From positions 1 to 64,000 of the forward strand of contig CAJKAP010000002.1 of the NCBI GenBank assembly GCA_905197905.1: 64,000 nucleotides of DNA. Direction: 5' to 3'. The first letter of the stretch is position 1. Each line of letters opens with the position of its first letter. Positions 43,399 through 52,152 of the stretch are shown here, piece by piece. A program made the translations under genes and the position numbers. The notes under the pieces are model-generated. The model saw only the letters and a list, made by a program, of their open reading frames with translations. It searched no databases and was not told the origin of the DNA. Source of the stretch: an uncultured Sutterella sp. (GTDB lineage: Bacteria; Pseudomonadota; Gammaproteobacteria; Burkholderiales; Burkholderiaceae_F).

Positions 43399-45927
43399 AT
43401 GAGTGAAGTGGAACAAGTAAAAGATGACGTCGCCTCAAAAGCCCCTGCGTATGACGAATCTAGTATTCGTATTTTGGAAGGGTTAGAAGCTGTACGCCAA
43501 CGTCCTGGTATGTATATCGGTGACACGGCAGACGGTTCAGGTTTGCATCATTTGGTCTACGAAGTCGTTGATAACTCTATCGATGAGGCCCTTGCTGGTT
43601 ATGCTACAAAAATCCAAGTCACCATCCATACAGACAACTCGATTTCGGTGGTTGATGACGGTCGCGGAATTCCTTCCGCTATTAAGTGGGACGATAAGCA
43701 CAAACCTAAGCGTAGTGCTGCGGAAATTGCACTGACAGAATTGCACGCTGGTGGTAAGTTTGACGATAACGGCTACAAAATCTCTGGTGGTTTACATGGC
43801 GTGGGGGTTTCCTGCGTAAACGCTCTTTCTACTTGGTTACGTCTAACAGTACGCCGCGATGGTGTTACGAAGACACTTGAATTTGAACGCGGTAAAGTCG
43901 TTAACCGTTTAATTGAAAAAGCTATCAACCCACATACGGGAAAAGAAGAAGATATTTCTCCAATGAAGACTGTTGGCCCTACGCAACGCCGCGGTACGGA
44001 AGTGCACTTCTTACCTGATACCACAATTTTTGAACAAGTTACGACGTTTAGCTACGACACACTGTTGTCTCGCTTACGCGAACTTTCGTTCTTGAATTCT
44101 GGCGTTTTGATTACCTTGAATGACCAACGAACCGCTCATGAAGCCAGCTTGCAAACTGATAAGGGGTTGATCGCTTATGTGGAATTCAAAAATCAAAGCC
44201 GCAACGTGATTCATCCCACTATTTTCCATGCTCGTGAAGTGGTCACGAGTAATGGCGTCCCAGTTGATGTAGAAATTGCTATGCAATGGCAAGATGGATA
44301 CAACGAGGTTCTTTCTGCTTACACTAACAATATTCCACAACGTGACGGTGGCACGCACGTCACTGGTCTTCGTGCCGCTATGACACGTGTGTTGAAAAAC
44401 TACATTGTCAAAAACGAAATTGGTAAGAAGGCCAACTCTAAGAAGGTAATTGAGCCCGAAGGTGATGATATGCGCGAAGGCCTCACTTGCATTCTTTCTG
44501 TAAAGGTTCCACAGCCAAAATTTAGCTCTCAAACCAAAGATAAGTTGGTCTCTAGTGAGGTGCGACCTGCTGTTGAAGAAATCGTTGCACGTGAATTGGA
44601 ACTCTACTTAGAGCAAAATCCAAACGATGCAAAGATTATTTGCGAAAAAATTGTTGCTGCCGCTCGAGCTCGTGAAGCCGCACGAAAAGCTCGTGATATC
44701 ACACGTCAATCCTTCTCTGGTGGTGGTCTTCCTGGAAAACTTGCAGATTGCCGTGAAAAAAATCCTGCAAAAAGCGAACTCTTCTTGGTAGAAGGGGACT
44801 CCGCAGGTGGTTCGGCTAAGCAGGGTAGAAACTCTCAATTCCAGGCTATTTTGCCACTACGTGGTAAGGTATTGAATGTTGAAAAAGCAGCGCAAGATAA
44901 GCTTCTTGACTCAGAACAGATTCGTATGTTGACCCTTGCTTTAGGAACCAACATCGGTAAAGACTTTGATCTCTCTAAGCTTCGCTACCACCGTATCATC
45001 ATCATGACCGATGCAGACGTGGACGGCGCACATATTCGTACGTTGCTTTTAACGCTGTTCTATCGACAGATGCCACAACTTCTAGAAGAGGGACACGTCT
45101 ACATTGCACAGCCGCCTCTTTATAAGGTTCAAAAGAATCAAAAAGATAAAGGAGTCTTCTTGAAGGATGAAGCGGAAATGAACGCTTATCTTTTGAAGTT
45201 AGCAATGGAAGGGGCTTACCTCTATAAAGACAAAGACGCTCGTGCCCAAGAACAAGCTATTCGTGGGACTGAATTGGAAAATTTAGTCAACGAATACCTC
45301 CAAAGTTCGGATGTAATTGCTCGTTTACAAGGTGCTATTGATAAGGCCGCTTTAGTCGCAATCACTGCCGGTGTGGAATTAAATCTCGGTAATCAGTTTG
45401 AAGCTGAACTCTCCGCTGCTGCCCTTCAAAAAGAGATGCGAGATCCAGATGTTAAAGCCGAAGCTGTCTACGATGAGGCTAATGAGAAGTTCCTCATCAA
45501 GGTTCACCGCTTGAAGCACGGTAACTACAAGACGAGTACTATCACACCTGAATTTACTCTTTCTTCCGACTACAAAAAGTTAAAGGAAAGTGCTGATATG
45601 TTGCGTGGCTTGATTGGCGAAGGCGCATACGCAGCTCGTGGTAAAGAAGGTTCCCCTATCAAGAACTTTAGCGAAGCGGTAAACTGGTATCTCTCGCAGG
45701 CTGAGAAGGGGATTATTCGCCAACGCTACAAAGGGCTGGGAGAAATGACGGCTGAGCAACTTAATTCCACCACTATGGATCCGAGTGTTCGCCGTATGTT
45801 ACGGGTTCGTATTGAAGATGCAACAAGCGCAGATGCGATTTTCTCGATGCTGATGGGGGATGTGGTTGAACCACGACGTGATTTCATCGAAACCAACGCA
45901 CTATTTGCTGGGAATATTGACGCCTAA
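43399..45927 (+). CDS. gyrB: DNA gyrase subunit B
   Basis: ATPase subunit of the topoisomerase that introduces negative supercoils. The 842 residues have the GHKL ATPase (RPGMYIGDT, VDDGRGIP, GGLHGVGVSCVNALS), the transducer, and the TOPRIM domain with EGDSAGGSAKQGR and DADVDGAHIRTLLLT. An insertion of about 170 residues typical of proteobacterial GyrB lies between TOPRIM and the C-terminal QRYKGLGEM block. It is preceded by a terminator and its own leader. Confidence 0.98.
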   Translation: MSEVEQVKDDVASKAPAYDESSIRILEGLEAVRQRPGMYIGDTADGSGLHHLVYEVVDNSIDEALAGYATKIQVTIHTDNSISVVDDGRGIPSAIKWDDKHKPKRSAAEIALTELHAGGKFDDNGYKISGGLHGVGVSCVNALSTWLRLTVRRDGVTKTLEFERGKVVNRLIEKAINPHTGKEEDISPMKTVGPTQRRGTEVHFLPDTTIFEQVTTFSYDTLLSRLRELSFLNSGVLITLNDQRTAHEASLQTDKGLIAYVEFKNQSRNVIHPTIFHAREVVTSNGVPVDVEIAMQWQDGYNEVLSAYTNNIPQRDGGTHVTGLRAAMTRVLKNYIVKNEIGKKANSKKVIEPEGDDMREGLTCILSVKVPQPKFSSQTKDKLVSSEVRPAVEEIVARELELYLEQNPNDAKIICEKIVAAARAREAARKARDITRQSFSGGGLPGKLADCREKNPAKSELFLVEGDSAGGSAKQGRNSQFQAILPLRGKVLNVEKAAQDKLLDSEQIRMLTLALGTNIGKDFDLSKLRYHRIIIMTDADVDGAHIRTLLLTLFYRQMPQLLEEGHVYIAQPPLYKVQKNQKDKGVFLKDEAEMNAYLLKLAMEGAYLYKDKDARAQEQAIRGTELENLVNEYLQSSDVIARLQGAIDKAALVAITAGVELNLGNQFEAELSAAALQKEMRDPDVKAEAVYDEANEKFLIKVHRLKHGNYKTSTITPEFTLSSDYKKLKESADMLRGLIGEGAYAARGKEGSPIKNFSEAVNWYLSQAEKGIIRQRYKGLGEMTAEQLNSTTMDPSVRRMLRVRIEDATSADAIFSMLMGDVVEPRRDFIETNALFAGNIDA

Positions 45928-45936
45928 CCGTGATAA

Positions 45937-45970
45937 ATAGTGCCTTGGGAAAAATTTCTCAAGGCGCTAT
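45937..45970 (+). other. Stable hairpin after gyrB
   Basis: ATAGTGCCTTG pairs with CAAGGCGCTAT (one G-U pair), closing further inward through GAAA/TTTC. There is no T run, so it is probably an RNA-stability or weak termination element in the 66-bp gap before the 5'-nucleotidase gene. Confidence 0.5.
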
Positions 45971-45993
45971 CGGCACTTTAAAAGAGGATTGAT

Positions 45994-46941
45994 ATGTCTG
46001 AGGCACCTACTAGAAAACTTGTTGTAGCCGTCTCGTCTCGCGCTCTGTTTAATTTAGAGGATGAACATAAACTCTTTGAAAGAGATGGTTATGAAGCATA
46101 TCGAGACTTTCAAGTCAGCCATAAAAACGATATTTTAGCTCCTGGAGTTGCTTTTCCTTTTGTACAGCGATTACTCAAAATTAACGAACTTTTTGAAGGT
46201 TCCAAGCCTTTTGATGTGATTACACTGTCTCGTAATTCTCCTGAAACAGCACAGCGTTTCTTTAATTCTTGTCGTCACTACAATCTCCCTGTGACTTCTG
46301 GAGCGTTTACTTCTGGACAGAGCACCTTTCCCTACATTAAAGCCTTTAATGTTTCCCTGTTCTTGAGCGCAAATGAAGTAAATGTTGATAAAGCTGTTAA
46401 TGCTGGGCTACCAGCTGGTTTAGTCATTCCAGGGTCAATTGAAAAAGGAAAGCGGGTTGAAGATGATGATCAAGCTTCGCTACGTATTGCTTTTGACTTT
46501 GACGGTGTGATTGCTGACGACGAAAGTGAAAAAGAATTCCAACGCGAGGGGATTAACTATTTCCATCGCTACGAGCAAGAGAAAGCCAATACTCCTCACG
46601 CTCCTGGTCCATTGAGTGAGTTATTTGAATCTCTCTCTTATTTCCAACGTTTGGACTATAAGACTAGAGGAGCAGGAAATCCTTACTTTAACCCTGCTAT
46701 TCGTATTTCTGTGGTAACGGCTCGTGGCGCTCCTAGTGAAGAACGATTAATTACGACTTTGAAAGCCCTAGGGATGAGTGCAACGGAACTCTTCCTCTTG
46801 GATGGTCGTCCAAAGAAGCCAATCCTCGAAGCTATCAAGCCGCATATTTTCTTTGATGATCAAAGACGCCATATTGAAACACTCTCTGAAGTTCCGAGTG
46901 TGTTAATTCCGTTTGGTATCCATAATCAAGAGGAAAAATGA
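45994..46941 (+). CDS. 5'-nucleotidase, cytosolic NT5C1-type
   Basis: A 315-residue protein of the 5'-nucleotidase family related to vertebrate cytosolic 5'-nucleotidase I. The HAD-like catalytic motif is FDFDGVIADDESE at about residue 165, with VVTARGAP and the late acidic motif IFFDDQRRH. The N-terminal half has VAVSSRALFNLEDEHKLF and LSRNSPETAQRFFNS. The expected reaction is dephosphorylation of nucleoside monophosphates. It overlaps the next gene by 4 bp (ATGA), so the two are likely cotranscribed. The link to DNA replication by position is unproven. Confidence 0.85.
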   Translation: MSEAPTRKLVVAVSSRALFNLEDEHKLFERDGYEAYRDFQVSHKNDILAPGVAFPFVQRLLKINELFEGSKPFDVITLSRNSPETAQRFFNSCRHYNLPVTSGAFTSGQSTFPYIKAFNVSLFLSANEVNVDKAVNAGLPAGLVIPGSIEKGKRVEDDDQASLRIAFDFDGVIADDESEKEFQREGINYFHRYEQEKANTPHAPGPLSELFESLSYFQRLDYKTRGAGNPYFNPAIRISVVTARGAPSEERLITTLKALGMSATELFLLDGRPKKPILEAIKPHIFFDDQRRHIETLSEVPSVLIPFGIHNQEEK

Positions 46942-48977
46942 CGAAGTATCCTGCCATTTTCAGCCCTATGAAAGTGGGGGCTCATACACTCAAAAATCGC
47001 TTCATTTTTAACGGCGTCACAACAGGTTTGGAGACGTTGAGTGAATTTGAAAACGAATGGGTAAACTTCTACCAATCTCGTTGCTCAGATCACGGTCCAG
47101 GGCTTTTTAACATTCCCCATGGGGCTATTTGTTTCTCTGGAAAACAGTACTTGGATTCACCAAGCTTAGATTCCGCCTTTTATAACAAAGCATTTAGACT
47201 AACGAGTTTCTTAAGATCTCGTGGTTCAGAAGTGATTGTGCAACTAATGCACTTCGGCCTTGGCGCTGAACACTTTGGTGCTGTAGGATCTTCTCGATTA
47301 TTTAATACTGAGACCCGCTACCGTACTCACAAGATTGAGAACATCTTTATTGAAAAGTACATCAAGCTTTATGCACAACAAGCCTCTAGGGCTGTTAATA
47401 AGGGAGGATTCACAGGTGTTGAAGTTTATGGTGCTCGTTTATCCCTTCCTAATACTTTTACATGCCCCATTCTTAATAAGCGTACAGATCAGTGGGGCGG
47501 AGAGAATCGTTTTAAATTTGCTACTGAGATTGTCCGCCGCGTTCGTGACTACATTGGCCCAAATCCTTTATTGTCCTACCGTTTAAGTCTTATGGACCTC
47601 GTTCCTGCTGGCAATAGTTGGAACGAAGTGGTTGACTTCGCTAAAAAACTTCAATTTGAGGGAGTTGATTTACTAAGTTTTGATATCGGGCTTCTCAACG
47701 ATACTCTTCCTATGGATACCGACCTCACGCCGCCTGGTGTATGGTATCCCTTTATCGAAGCGTTCTCTAAGGACACTGATCTTCCTGTAACCTTACTTCC
47801 TCCAGAAGGCTCTCTATCTCAAATGGAAGAGTGTCTAGAAAAGGATCCAAAAACCCTTTTAGAGTTAAAACACTCTTTAATCTCAGATCCTGAGTGGGGA
47901 GAAAAACTCTTTTATAAAACCGAGAAAGAGATCATTCCCAGTGTGCCGTGTTCTGGTAACTGTATTACCTTTACTCCAACACAAGAAAAAATCCCTATGT
48001 GCTGTATCTCCAGCCCGTACGTTGTTATCCCTTTTGAGAATAAACCCCTGAAAGGAGTAAAGAATAAATTACTGGTTATTGGAGGTGGTCCTGCTGGCAT
48101 TGGAGCAGCTGAACAAGCAGCCAGATCTGGAATTGAAACTATCCTCGTAGAAGAGCGCCCTTTTTTAGGAGGAATGTTACGACTCGCAAGTATGGTGCCT
48201 GGAAAAGAAAAGCTACAAGCGTTGCTAGACAATAAAGAAGAACTACTACTTTTTCTAGGAGTTGAAGTTGTTAAAGGTGTGAGGGCTTCGGCGACGTGGA
48301 TTAAAGAAAATTATCCAGAGCACACTATTTTCGTAGCTACAGGCTGTCAACCTCTAATTCCAGATATTCCTGGTGTTGATAGTTTGAATGTGGTGACATT
48401 TGAAGACTTGCTATTTCGCCAAGTCCCTGTAGGGCACCGTGTTGCCATCATTGGGGAATCCCGGATTGCCTTAGATACAGCGCGCTATCTCGTTATGAAT
48501 AAAACACTCGATCCTAAAGATTGGTTGCAGGCTTGGGGAATTGGAAATCCTAAAAAACATCGAGCAGGTTGTTTAGGTGTCATTCCTTACATTGATACCT
48601 TGCAAAGGTCTACTTACCTTATTCTCGAGAAAAAACTCTACCAATACAAAGAAACTTTGCGTAGCATGCAACTTCTTCCTGAATTGCAATGGATACGTAT
48701 GAACGGCGTTCAGACCATAACGGAAAGCGCAGTCGAGATGATAGACACAGCCTCTGTACGTATTCGAAACTTAGAAGATGACACCACTACGCCTTATCGT
48801 ATTGACCACGTAGTTATTGCGGATGAATTAGAACCTCGAGATGAACTTCTTCGAGCTTTAGAAGAAAAAGAGATGACCTTTGAGGTAATTGGTAGCTTAA
48901 AAGACCCGCTCAAACTTTTCGGCGGGGCCATTAATGTGCAAAACGGACGCAACGCGGTAGATAGCGTATTCTTTTAG
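46938..48977 (+). CDS. Divergent FadH/old-yellow-enzyme-family flavoprotein
   Basis: A 679-residue protein with the plan of 2,4-dienoyl-CoA reductase FadH: an N-terminal FMN TIM barrel (FSPMKVGAHTLKNRF; RTDQWGGENRFKF; YRLSLMDLVPAG), an Fe-S segment near 345, then an FAD/NAD(P)-binding half starting at VIGGGPAGIGAAEQAARSG. Two things are odd. The cluster region reads PCSGNCITF...CCISS, not the usual C-x2-C-x3-C-x11-C, so one ligand is lost or shifted. The loop that holds the active-site His in FadH (GWHEARIPT) here reads GLLNDTLPM without His. The second dinucleotide fold is also weak (IIGESRIALDTARYL). The reaction is therefore uncertain. Confidence 0.8.
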   Translation: MTKYPAIFSPMKVGAHTLKNRFIFNGVTTGLETLSEFENEWVNFYQSRCSDHGPGLFNIPHGAICFSGKQYLDSPSLDSAFYNKAFRLTSFLRSRGSEVIVQLMHFGLGAEHFGAVGSSRLFNTETRYRTHKIENIFIEKYIKLYAQQASRAVNKGGFTGVEVYGARLSLPNTFTCPILNKRTDQWGGENRFKFATEIVRRVRDYIGPNPLLSYRLSLMDLVPAGNSWNEVVDFAKKLQFEGVDLLSFDIGLLNDTLPMDTDLTPPGVWYPFIEAFSKDTDLPVTLLPPEGSLSQMEECLEKDPKTLLELKHSLISDPEWGEKLFYKTEKEIIPSVPCSGNCITFTPTQEKIPMCCISSPYVVIPFENKPLKGVKNKLLVIGGGPAGIGAAEQAARSGIETILVEERPFLGGMLRLASMVPGKEKLQALLDNKEELLLFLGVEVVKGVRASATWIKENYPEHTIFVATGCQPLIPDIPGVDSLNVVTFEDLLFRQVPVGHRVAIIGESRIALDTARYLVMNKTLDPKDWLQAWGIGNPKKHRAGCLGVIPYIDTLQRSTYLILEKKLYQYKETLRSMQLLPELQWIRMNGVQTITESAVEMIDTASVRIRNLEDDTTTPYRIDHVVIADELEPRDELLRALEEKEMTFEVIGSLKDPLKLFGGAINVQNGRNAVDSVFF

Positions 48978-49389
48978 TTATAATTCACAAGATACTCACA
49001 CACTACTCACAATGATACCCACAAGTTATTAACACGAAATTGTTGTGTAATTTGAGGTTTTAGTTTATCTAATTTCTTTTTTAAAGGATAGAACCTCTTT
49101 TTCACATGATCATATAGATGAAATGATTTTTATATTTTTAAGTAGTAGTAGTATGTAGTAGGGAGTATTGGATTCTGTGAATAACTTCTATATGTCGCTA
49201 TTTTATAGGATTTCCATAATGGTGAAACTATGTGGATAACTAAAGTTGAGGTATGTGAATAAGAGTTGATGAGATGTGAATAAATCTTCCTACTTACGAA
49301 TAACAAAAAAGTTATCCAGAAAACAGGGAATTTTCCTCACCACTTATCCACAACAAACCTAACAAATCATCAACTTTTTTGTTTATTGT
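48978..49389. other. Candidate chromosomal origin of replication (oriC)
   Basis: A 412-bp AT-rich gap holds six strong DnaA boxes: TGTGAATAA at 49176, TGTGGATAA at 49231, TGTGAATAA at 49254 and 49275, TTATCCAGA at 49312 and TTATCCACA at 49344. Three boxes (49231, 49254, 49275) are spaced 21-23 bp apart, about two helical turns. Weaker sites lie at 48981 and 49026. The first four point one way, the last two the other. An AT-rich stretch at 49037-49140 and a TAG-repeat tract lie beside the first box. This is far denser than the two boxes before dnaA. Confidence 0.75.
49143..49161 (+). repeat. TAG trinucleotide tract, DnaA-trio-like
   Basis: TAGTAGTAGTATGTAGTAG lies between an AT-rich stretch (upstream) and GGGAG plus a DnaA box at 49176 (downstream). 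Read on the other strand, the order is DnaA box, GC-richer spacer, CTA-type triplets, AT-rich. This matches the basal unwinding module described for bacterial origins. Confidence 0.55.
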
Positions 49390-50118
49390 ATGAATACACT
49401 CATCAGACCTTGGTTGTCACCTAAGATGTCCCAATCCATGATTGGGGTCATGAACGGGCTAGGCCACAACGTTCAATATGATCGTGGTGAAGAAATTTAT
49501 GCGTCACCGAGCTTATTTGAGCGTCTAATGTTTGTACGGTCGGGGGTTGTGGTTAAGGCATTACAAGACCCTGTGCGCTCGGAGCCATTGATGCTTTCTT
49601 TAAGCTGCGCTGGCGCTATGTGTGGAAGCTTTGAGAATTTATATGTTCGTGATCGACTTCCTCGCCGACACTATTGCCTGACGAATGCAGAGCTTTTAGT
49701 GATTAACCAAGAGCTCCTTTTGAAAATTGCAGACCAAAACATTCTTTGGCAAAGAGAATTAGCTAATTATTCTTCTTACTGCGCCTTGTGTGACCGTTTA
49801 GGAATGGTTGCGAATAGATTCGGTAGTGTAGAAGAGAGGTTAGGTGCACTATTAGTGCTTTTGCAGGTTGAAGGAAATGTTGAAGTAGAGCAAAAACTTA
49901 ATTCTCCAGGAATTGAGTGGATAGCGACTAACACCATTCCTTCGCTGCAAACGATTAGTTTGGTACTTGATACGGATATTTGTTCATTTTACGCTGTGGT
50001 CAGGCAATGGATAGCAGCCAATGCGCTGCGCAAACGTGGTGGACGCTATTGGTTTAAGCGCTCCATTTTCTTTGCATATTGGGATTGGTTACATAATATT
50101 GTTAGACGGAACGTATAA
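49390..50118 (+). CDS. Crp/Fnr-like protein with atypical C-terminal domain
   Basis: A 242-residue protein. Residues 30-120 look like a cyclic-nucleotide-binding beta-barrel (YDRGEEIYASPSLFERLMFVRSGVV, shown in part; SCAGAMCGSF), followed by a dimerisation-type helix. In place of a clear winged helix the C-terminal part has IPSLQTISLVLDTDICSFYAVVRQW, quoted only in outline. This fits the Crp position but not the canonical S-R-E-T/R-V-x-R recognition helix. It lacks the Fnr cysteine pattern. It starts directly at the right edge of the candidate oriC. Function is unknown. Confidence 0.7.
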   Translation: MNTLIRPWLSPKMSQSMIGVMNGLGHNVQYDRGEEIYASPSLFERLMFVRSGVVVKALQDPVRSEPLMLSLSCAGAMCGSFENLYVRDRLPRRHYCLTNAELLVINQELLLKIADQNILWQRELANYSSYCALCDRLGMVANRFGSVEERLGALLVLLQVEGNVEVEQKLNSPGIEWIATNTIPSLQTISLVLDTDICSFYAVVRQWIAANALRKRGGRYWFKRSIFFAYWDWLHNIVRRNV

Positions 50119-50174
50119 CGTTCATTTAAAACGATACTCTAATAGAAGTAGTCACTTTTTAGGAGAATAAAAAG

Positions 50175-50825
50175 ATGCAAGTCATTAAGCTGGTTTCTGT
50201 AGCAACACTTGCCATTGCTGGAACGCAGTTATTGCAAGGTTGTGCTCCCCTTTTGGTGGGTGGTGCTGCAGCAACGACGGCCACTGTAGTTACCGATCGT
50301 AGATCAACTGGGTCTATCGTCAATGATGAAGTGATTGAAAAGAAAGTCTATCTATCAGTGACTAATGGGATGTCCCCTGCAGAAAACCATATCACTGTGA
50401 CGAGCTACGATCGTAAAGTTCTCCTTACTGGTGAAGTAGATAGCCAAGAAGCAAAAGATAAAGCTGGCCAATTAGCAGCTGGTGCTTTGGATGTTGAAGG
50501 TATCTACAATGAATTAGCTGTAAGAAAACCTGTTCCTGCTAGTCAACGCCTTTCTGATTCTCTGTTAGCAACGAAAGTGCGCGGTGTAATAGTGGGTACG
50601 AAAAAGATTTCGTTAAACCAGATGAAAGTTGTTGTTGATCGAAACATCGTTTACCTGATGGGTATTCTCACTCCAGAAGAGGCTGCAATTGCTAAGAAGG
50701 CTGTGGCTGGGGTTGATGGTATTCAACAAGTTGTTGCTCTTTTCTCAGTAGAGTCTCCAGAGATGATTGAGATGCGTATGAAAAACAACACTAACACTCA
50801 AAAGAAGAGTGAGTCTACGGAGTAG
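50175..50825 (+). CDS. dolP: Outer-membrane lipoprotein with two BON domains (DolP/YraP-like)
   Basis: A 216-residue lipoprotein with signal peptide and lipobox LQGC (Cys about 23). DRRSTGSIVNDEVIEKKVYL starts the first BON domain (about 50-115, containing VTSYDRKVLLTGEV), and a second BON domain spans about 125-195 (VVVDRNIVYLMGILT). The layout and sequence match E. coli DolP, which supports outer-membrane integrity and envelope quality control. A Ser/Lys/Thr-rich tail follows. AGGAG lies 9 bp before ATG. Confidence 0.9.
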   Translation: MQVIKLVSVATLAIAGTQLLQGCAPLLVGGAAATTATVVTDRRSTGSIVNDEVIEKKVYLSVTNGMSPAENHITVTSYDRKVLLTGEVDSQEAKDKAGQLAAGALDVEGIYNELAVRKPVPASQRLSDSLLATKVRGVIVGTKKISLNQMKVVVDRNIVYLMGILTPEEAAIAKKAVAGVDGIQQVVALFSVESPEMIEMRMKNNTNTQKKSESTE

Positions 50826-50851
50826 CAGCACTTACATGAGACTGACATAAC

Positions 50852-50883
50852 AAAGACGGCTACCTAAATAGGTAGCCGTCTTT
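50852..50883. terminator. Bidirectional terminator between dolP and menA
   Basis: A perfect 14-bp stem (AAAGACGGCTACCT and its complement) with a 4-nt loop, flanked by A and T runs, serves the convergent genes dolP and menA. Confidence 0.85.
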
Positions 50884-50888
50884 GTATT

Positions 50889-51800
50889 TTACAAGGCAAC
50901 TTGGAGGCATACCCCAATGGTAAAGAGTAAGGCGTATAAGAGTCCAATTTTGACGCATTCAAACATCACCTGATTGAGTTCAACACCTTCTAAGTACACA
51001 AAATTTTTAAATAGTTTAGGAAGGCGATAGAGCAAAAGTAGAGGTAGTAATGTAAAGAAGCTTTCCAAAAGGTAGCTAATAGCGATAGTCATCACAAAAG
51101 GCAAAAAGATCATGGCGTAAAAAACGCGCTTGAAATTTGTATCTTGTAAGACTACCGCTAAGGTTTTACGCTGGATGCTTTCGTCATGAACTCGGTCTCT
51201 CCAGTTATTAACCGCGAGCACCGAAGTGGCCGTTGCTCCTAAGGCGCATCCGAGTAAGATAGCGTTAGTGCTGATGTACATAACTTGCAAGTAGTATGTT
51301 CCGCAAACCGCGGTAAGGCCGAAGAAGATTAAAACGGTAATTTCACCATAAGGTGTGTAAGCAATAGGGTATGGTCCCCCCATGTAGCAATAAGCCGCAA
51401 TAATTGAACCTACCCCTATTAATAAAAAGCCCCACCCTCCGACATAGACCAAAAAGAGTGTATTTATAAGGGCGAGTACCATAGTCGCTCTAATAGCAAA
51501 TTTCGCTTGTTTGATACTAATCCATCCATTACTAGTGGCTCTAGGAAGGCCTTTTCTATTGGCTTTTTCGGCTTTGCGCTCGGTATAACCAAGATCATTT
51601 TCCATATTGGTAATGATCTGCATTAAAAGTGCGAGAGTTAAGGTTGGGATAGCGATAGACAAAGAAAAGGAGAAATTTTCAATGTAAACCAACGCTAACG
51701 CGGCGATGACCGGCGCAATCGCAACGCCCCAGGTTTTAGGACGAATAAAAGAGAGCCAAGCACGGATTACGCCGGGGTAAGGAAGAGTGTTAGGGGTCAT
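50889..51800 (-). CDS. menA: 1,4-dihydroxy-2-naphthoate polyprenyltransferase MenA
   Basis: Attaches the isoprenoid tail to DHNA, giving demethylmenaquinone. The 303 residues form eight or nine membrane helices. The prenyl-diphosphate-binding motif is ITNMENDLGYTERKAEK, and a second acidic motif is NNWRDRVHDE. RAWLSFIRPKTWGVAIAPV is the MenA N terminus. The start is ATG 51800, 1 bp after the stop of the YbeD-like gene, so the pair is coupled. Together with ubiE/menG it supports a menaquinone pathway. Confidence 0.92.
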   Translation of the reverse strand: MTPNTLPYPGVIRAWLSFIRPKTWGVAIAPVIAALALVYIENFSFSLSIAIPTLTLALLMQIITNMENDLGYTERKAEKANRKGLPRATSNGWISIKQAKFAIRATMVLALINTLFLVYVGGWGFLLIGVGSIIAAYCYMGGPYPIAYTPYGEITVLIFFGLTAVCGTYYLQVMYISTNAILLGCALGATATSVLAVNNWRDRVHDESIQRKTLAVVLQDTNFKRVFYAMIFLPFVMTIAISYLLESFFTLLPLLLLYRLPKLFKNFVYLEGVELNQVMFECVKIGLLYALLFTIGVCLQVAL

Positions 51801-51801
51801 C

Positions 51802-52080
51802 TTAGAGCGCAACTTTCACTTTTGGATGAGAGGTGATAGCACGATACAAATCATCCAACTGAGCTTTAGACTCTGCATGTACGACAATATTGACTGAAAT
51901 GTATTTTTTATTCGAGGAGAGCGCAGTCTTCGTTTTAGAATTATCAAAATTTGGGAAAACTGTTCTGGTGATATCCGCAACAATATTTGGGAAATCTACT
52001 TCATTGAGTCCCATTACTTTCACAGGAAAGTCCATTGGGAACTGCATTACTTCACTGGGATTCATAATATTTTCTTTCAT
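51802..52080 (-). CDS. DUF493/YbeD-family regulatory-fold protein
   Basis: A small cytosolic protein, about 92 residues, of the YbeD family, which has an ACT-like ferredoxin fold: MDFPVKVMGLNE near the N terminus and YISVNIVVHAESKAQLDDLYRAI toward the C terminus (quoted in part). Ends VKVAL. The start is uncertain: ATG 52080 or 52065 both fit, with no clear ribosome-binding site. In E. coli ybeD adjoins lipB; here it is divergent from birA, another ligase of a swinging-arm cofactor. Confidence 0.8.
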   Translation of the reverse strand: MKENIMNPSEVMQFPMDFPVKVMGLNEVDFPNIVADITRTVFPNFDNSKTKTALSSNKKYISVNIVVHAESKAQLDDLYRAITSHPKVKVAL

Positions 52081-52152
52081 AAAGACATTCAGTACGATAG
52101 AGGATGTAGGATCTCCATCAGTTTGGAAGAATTGTACAAAAAAGGAGTAGCT

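Noticed and set aside
49141..49163. TAG repeat as a simple microsatellite
   Set aside because: Kept as DnaA-trio-like because of its exact placement between an AT-rich stretch and a DnaA box; a chance repeat cannot be excluded.
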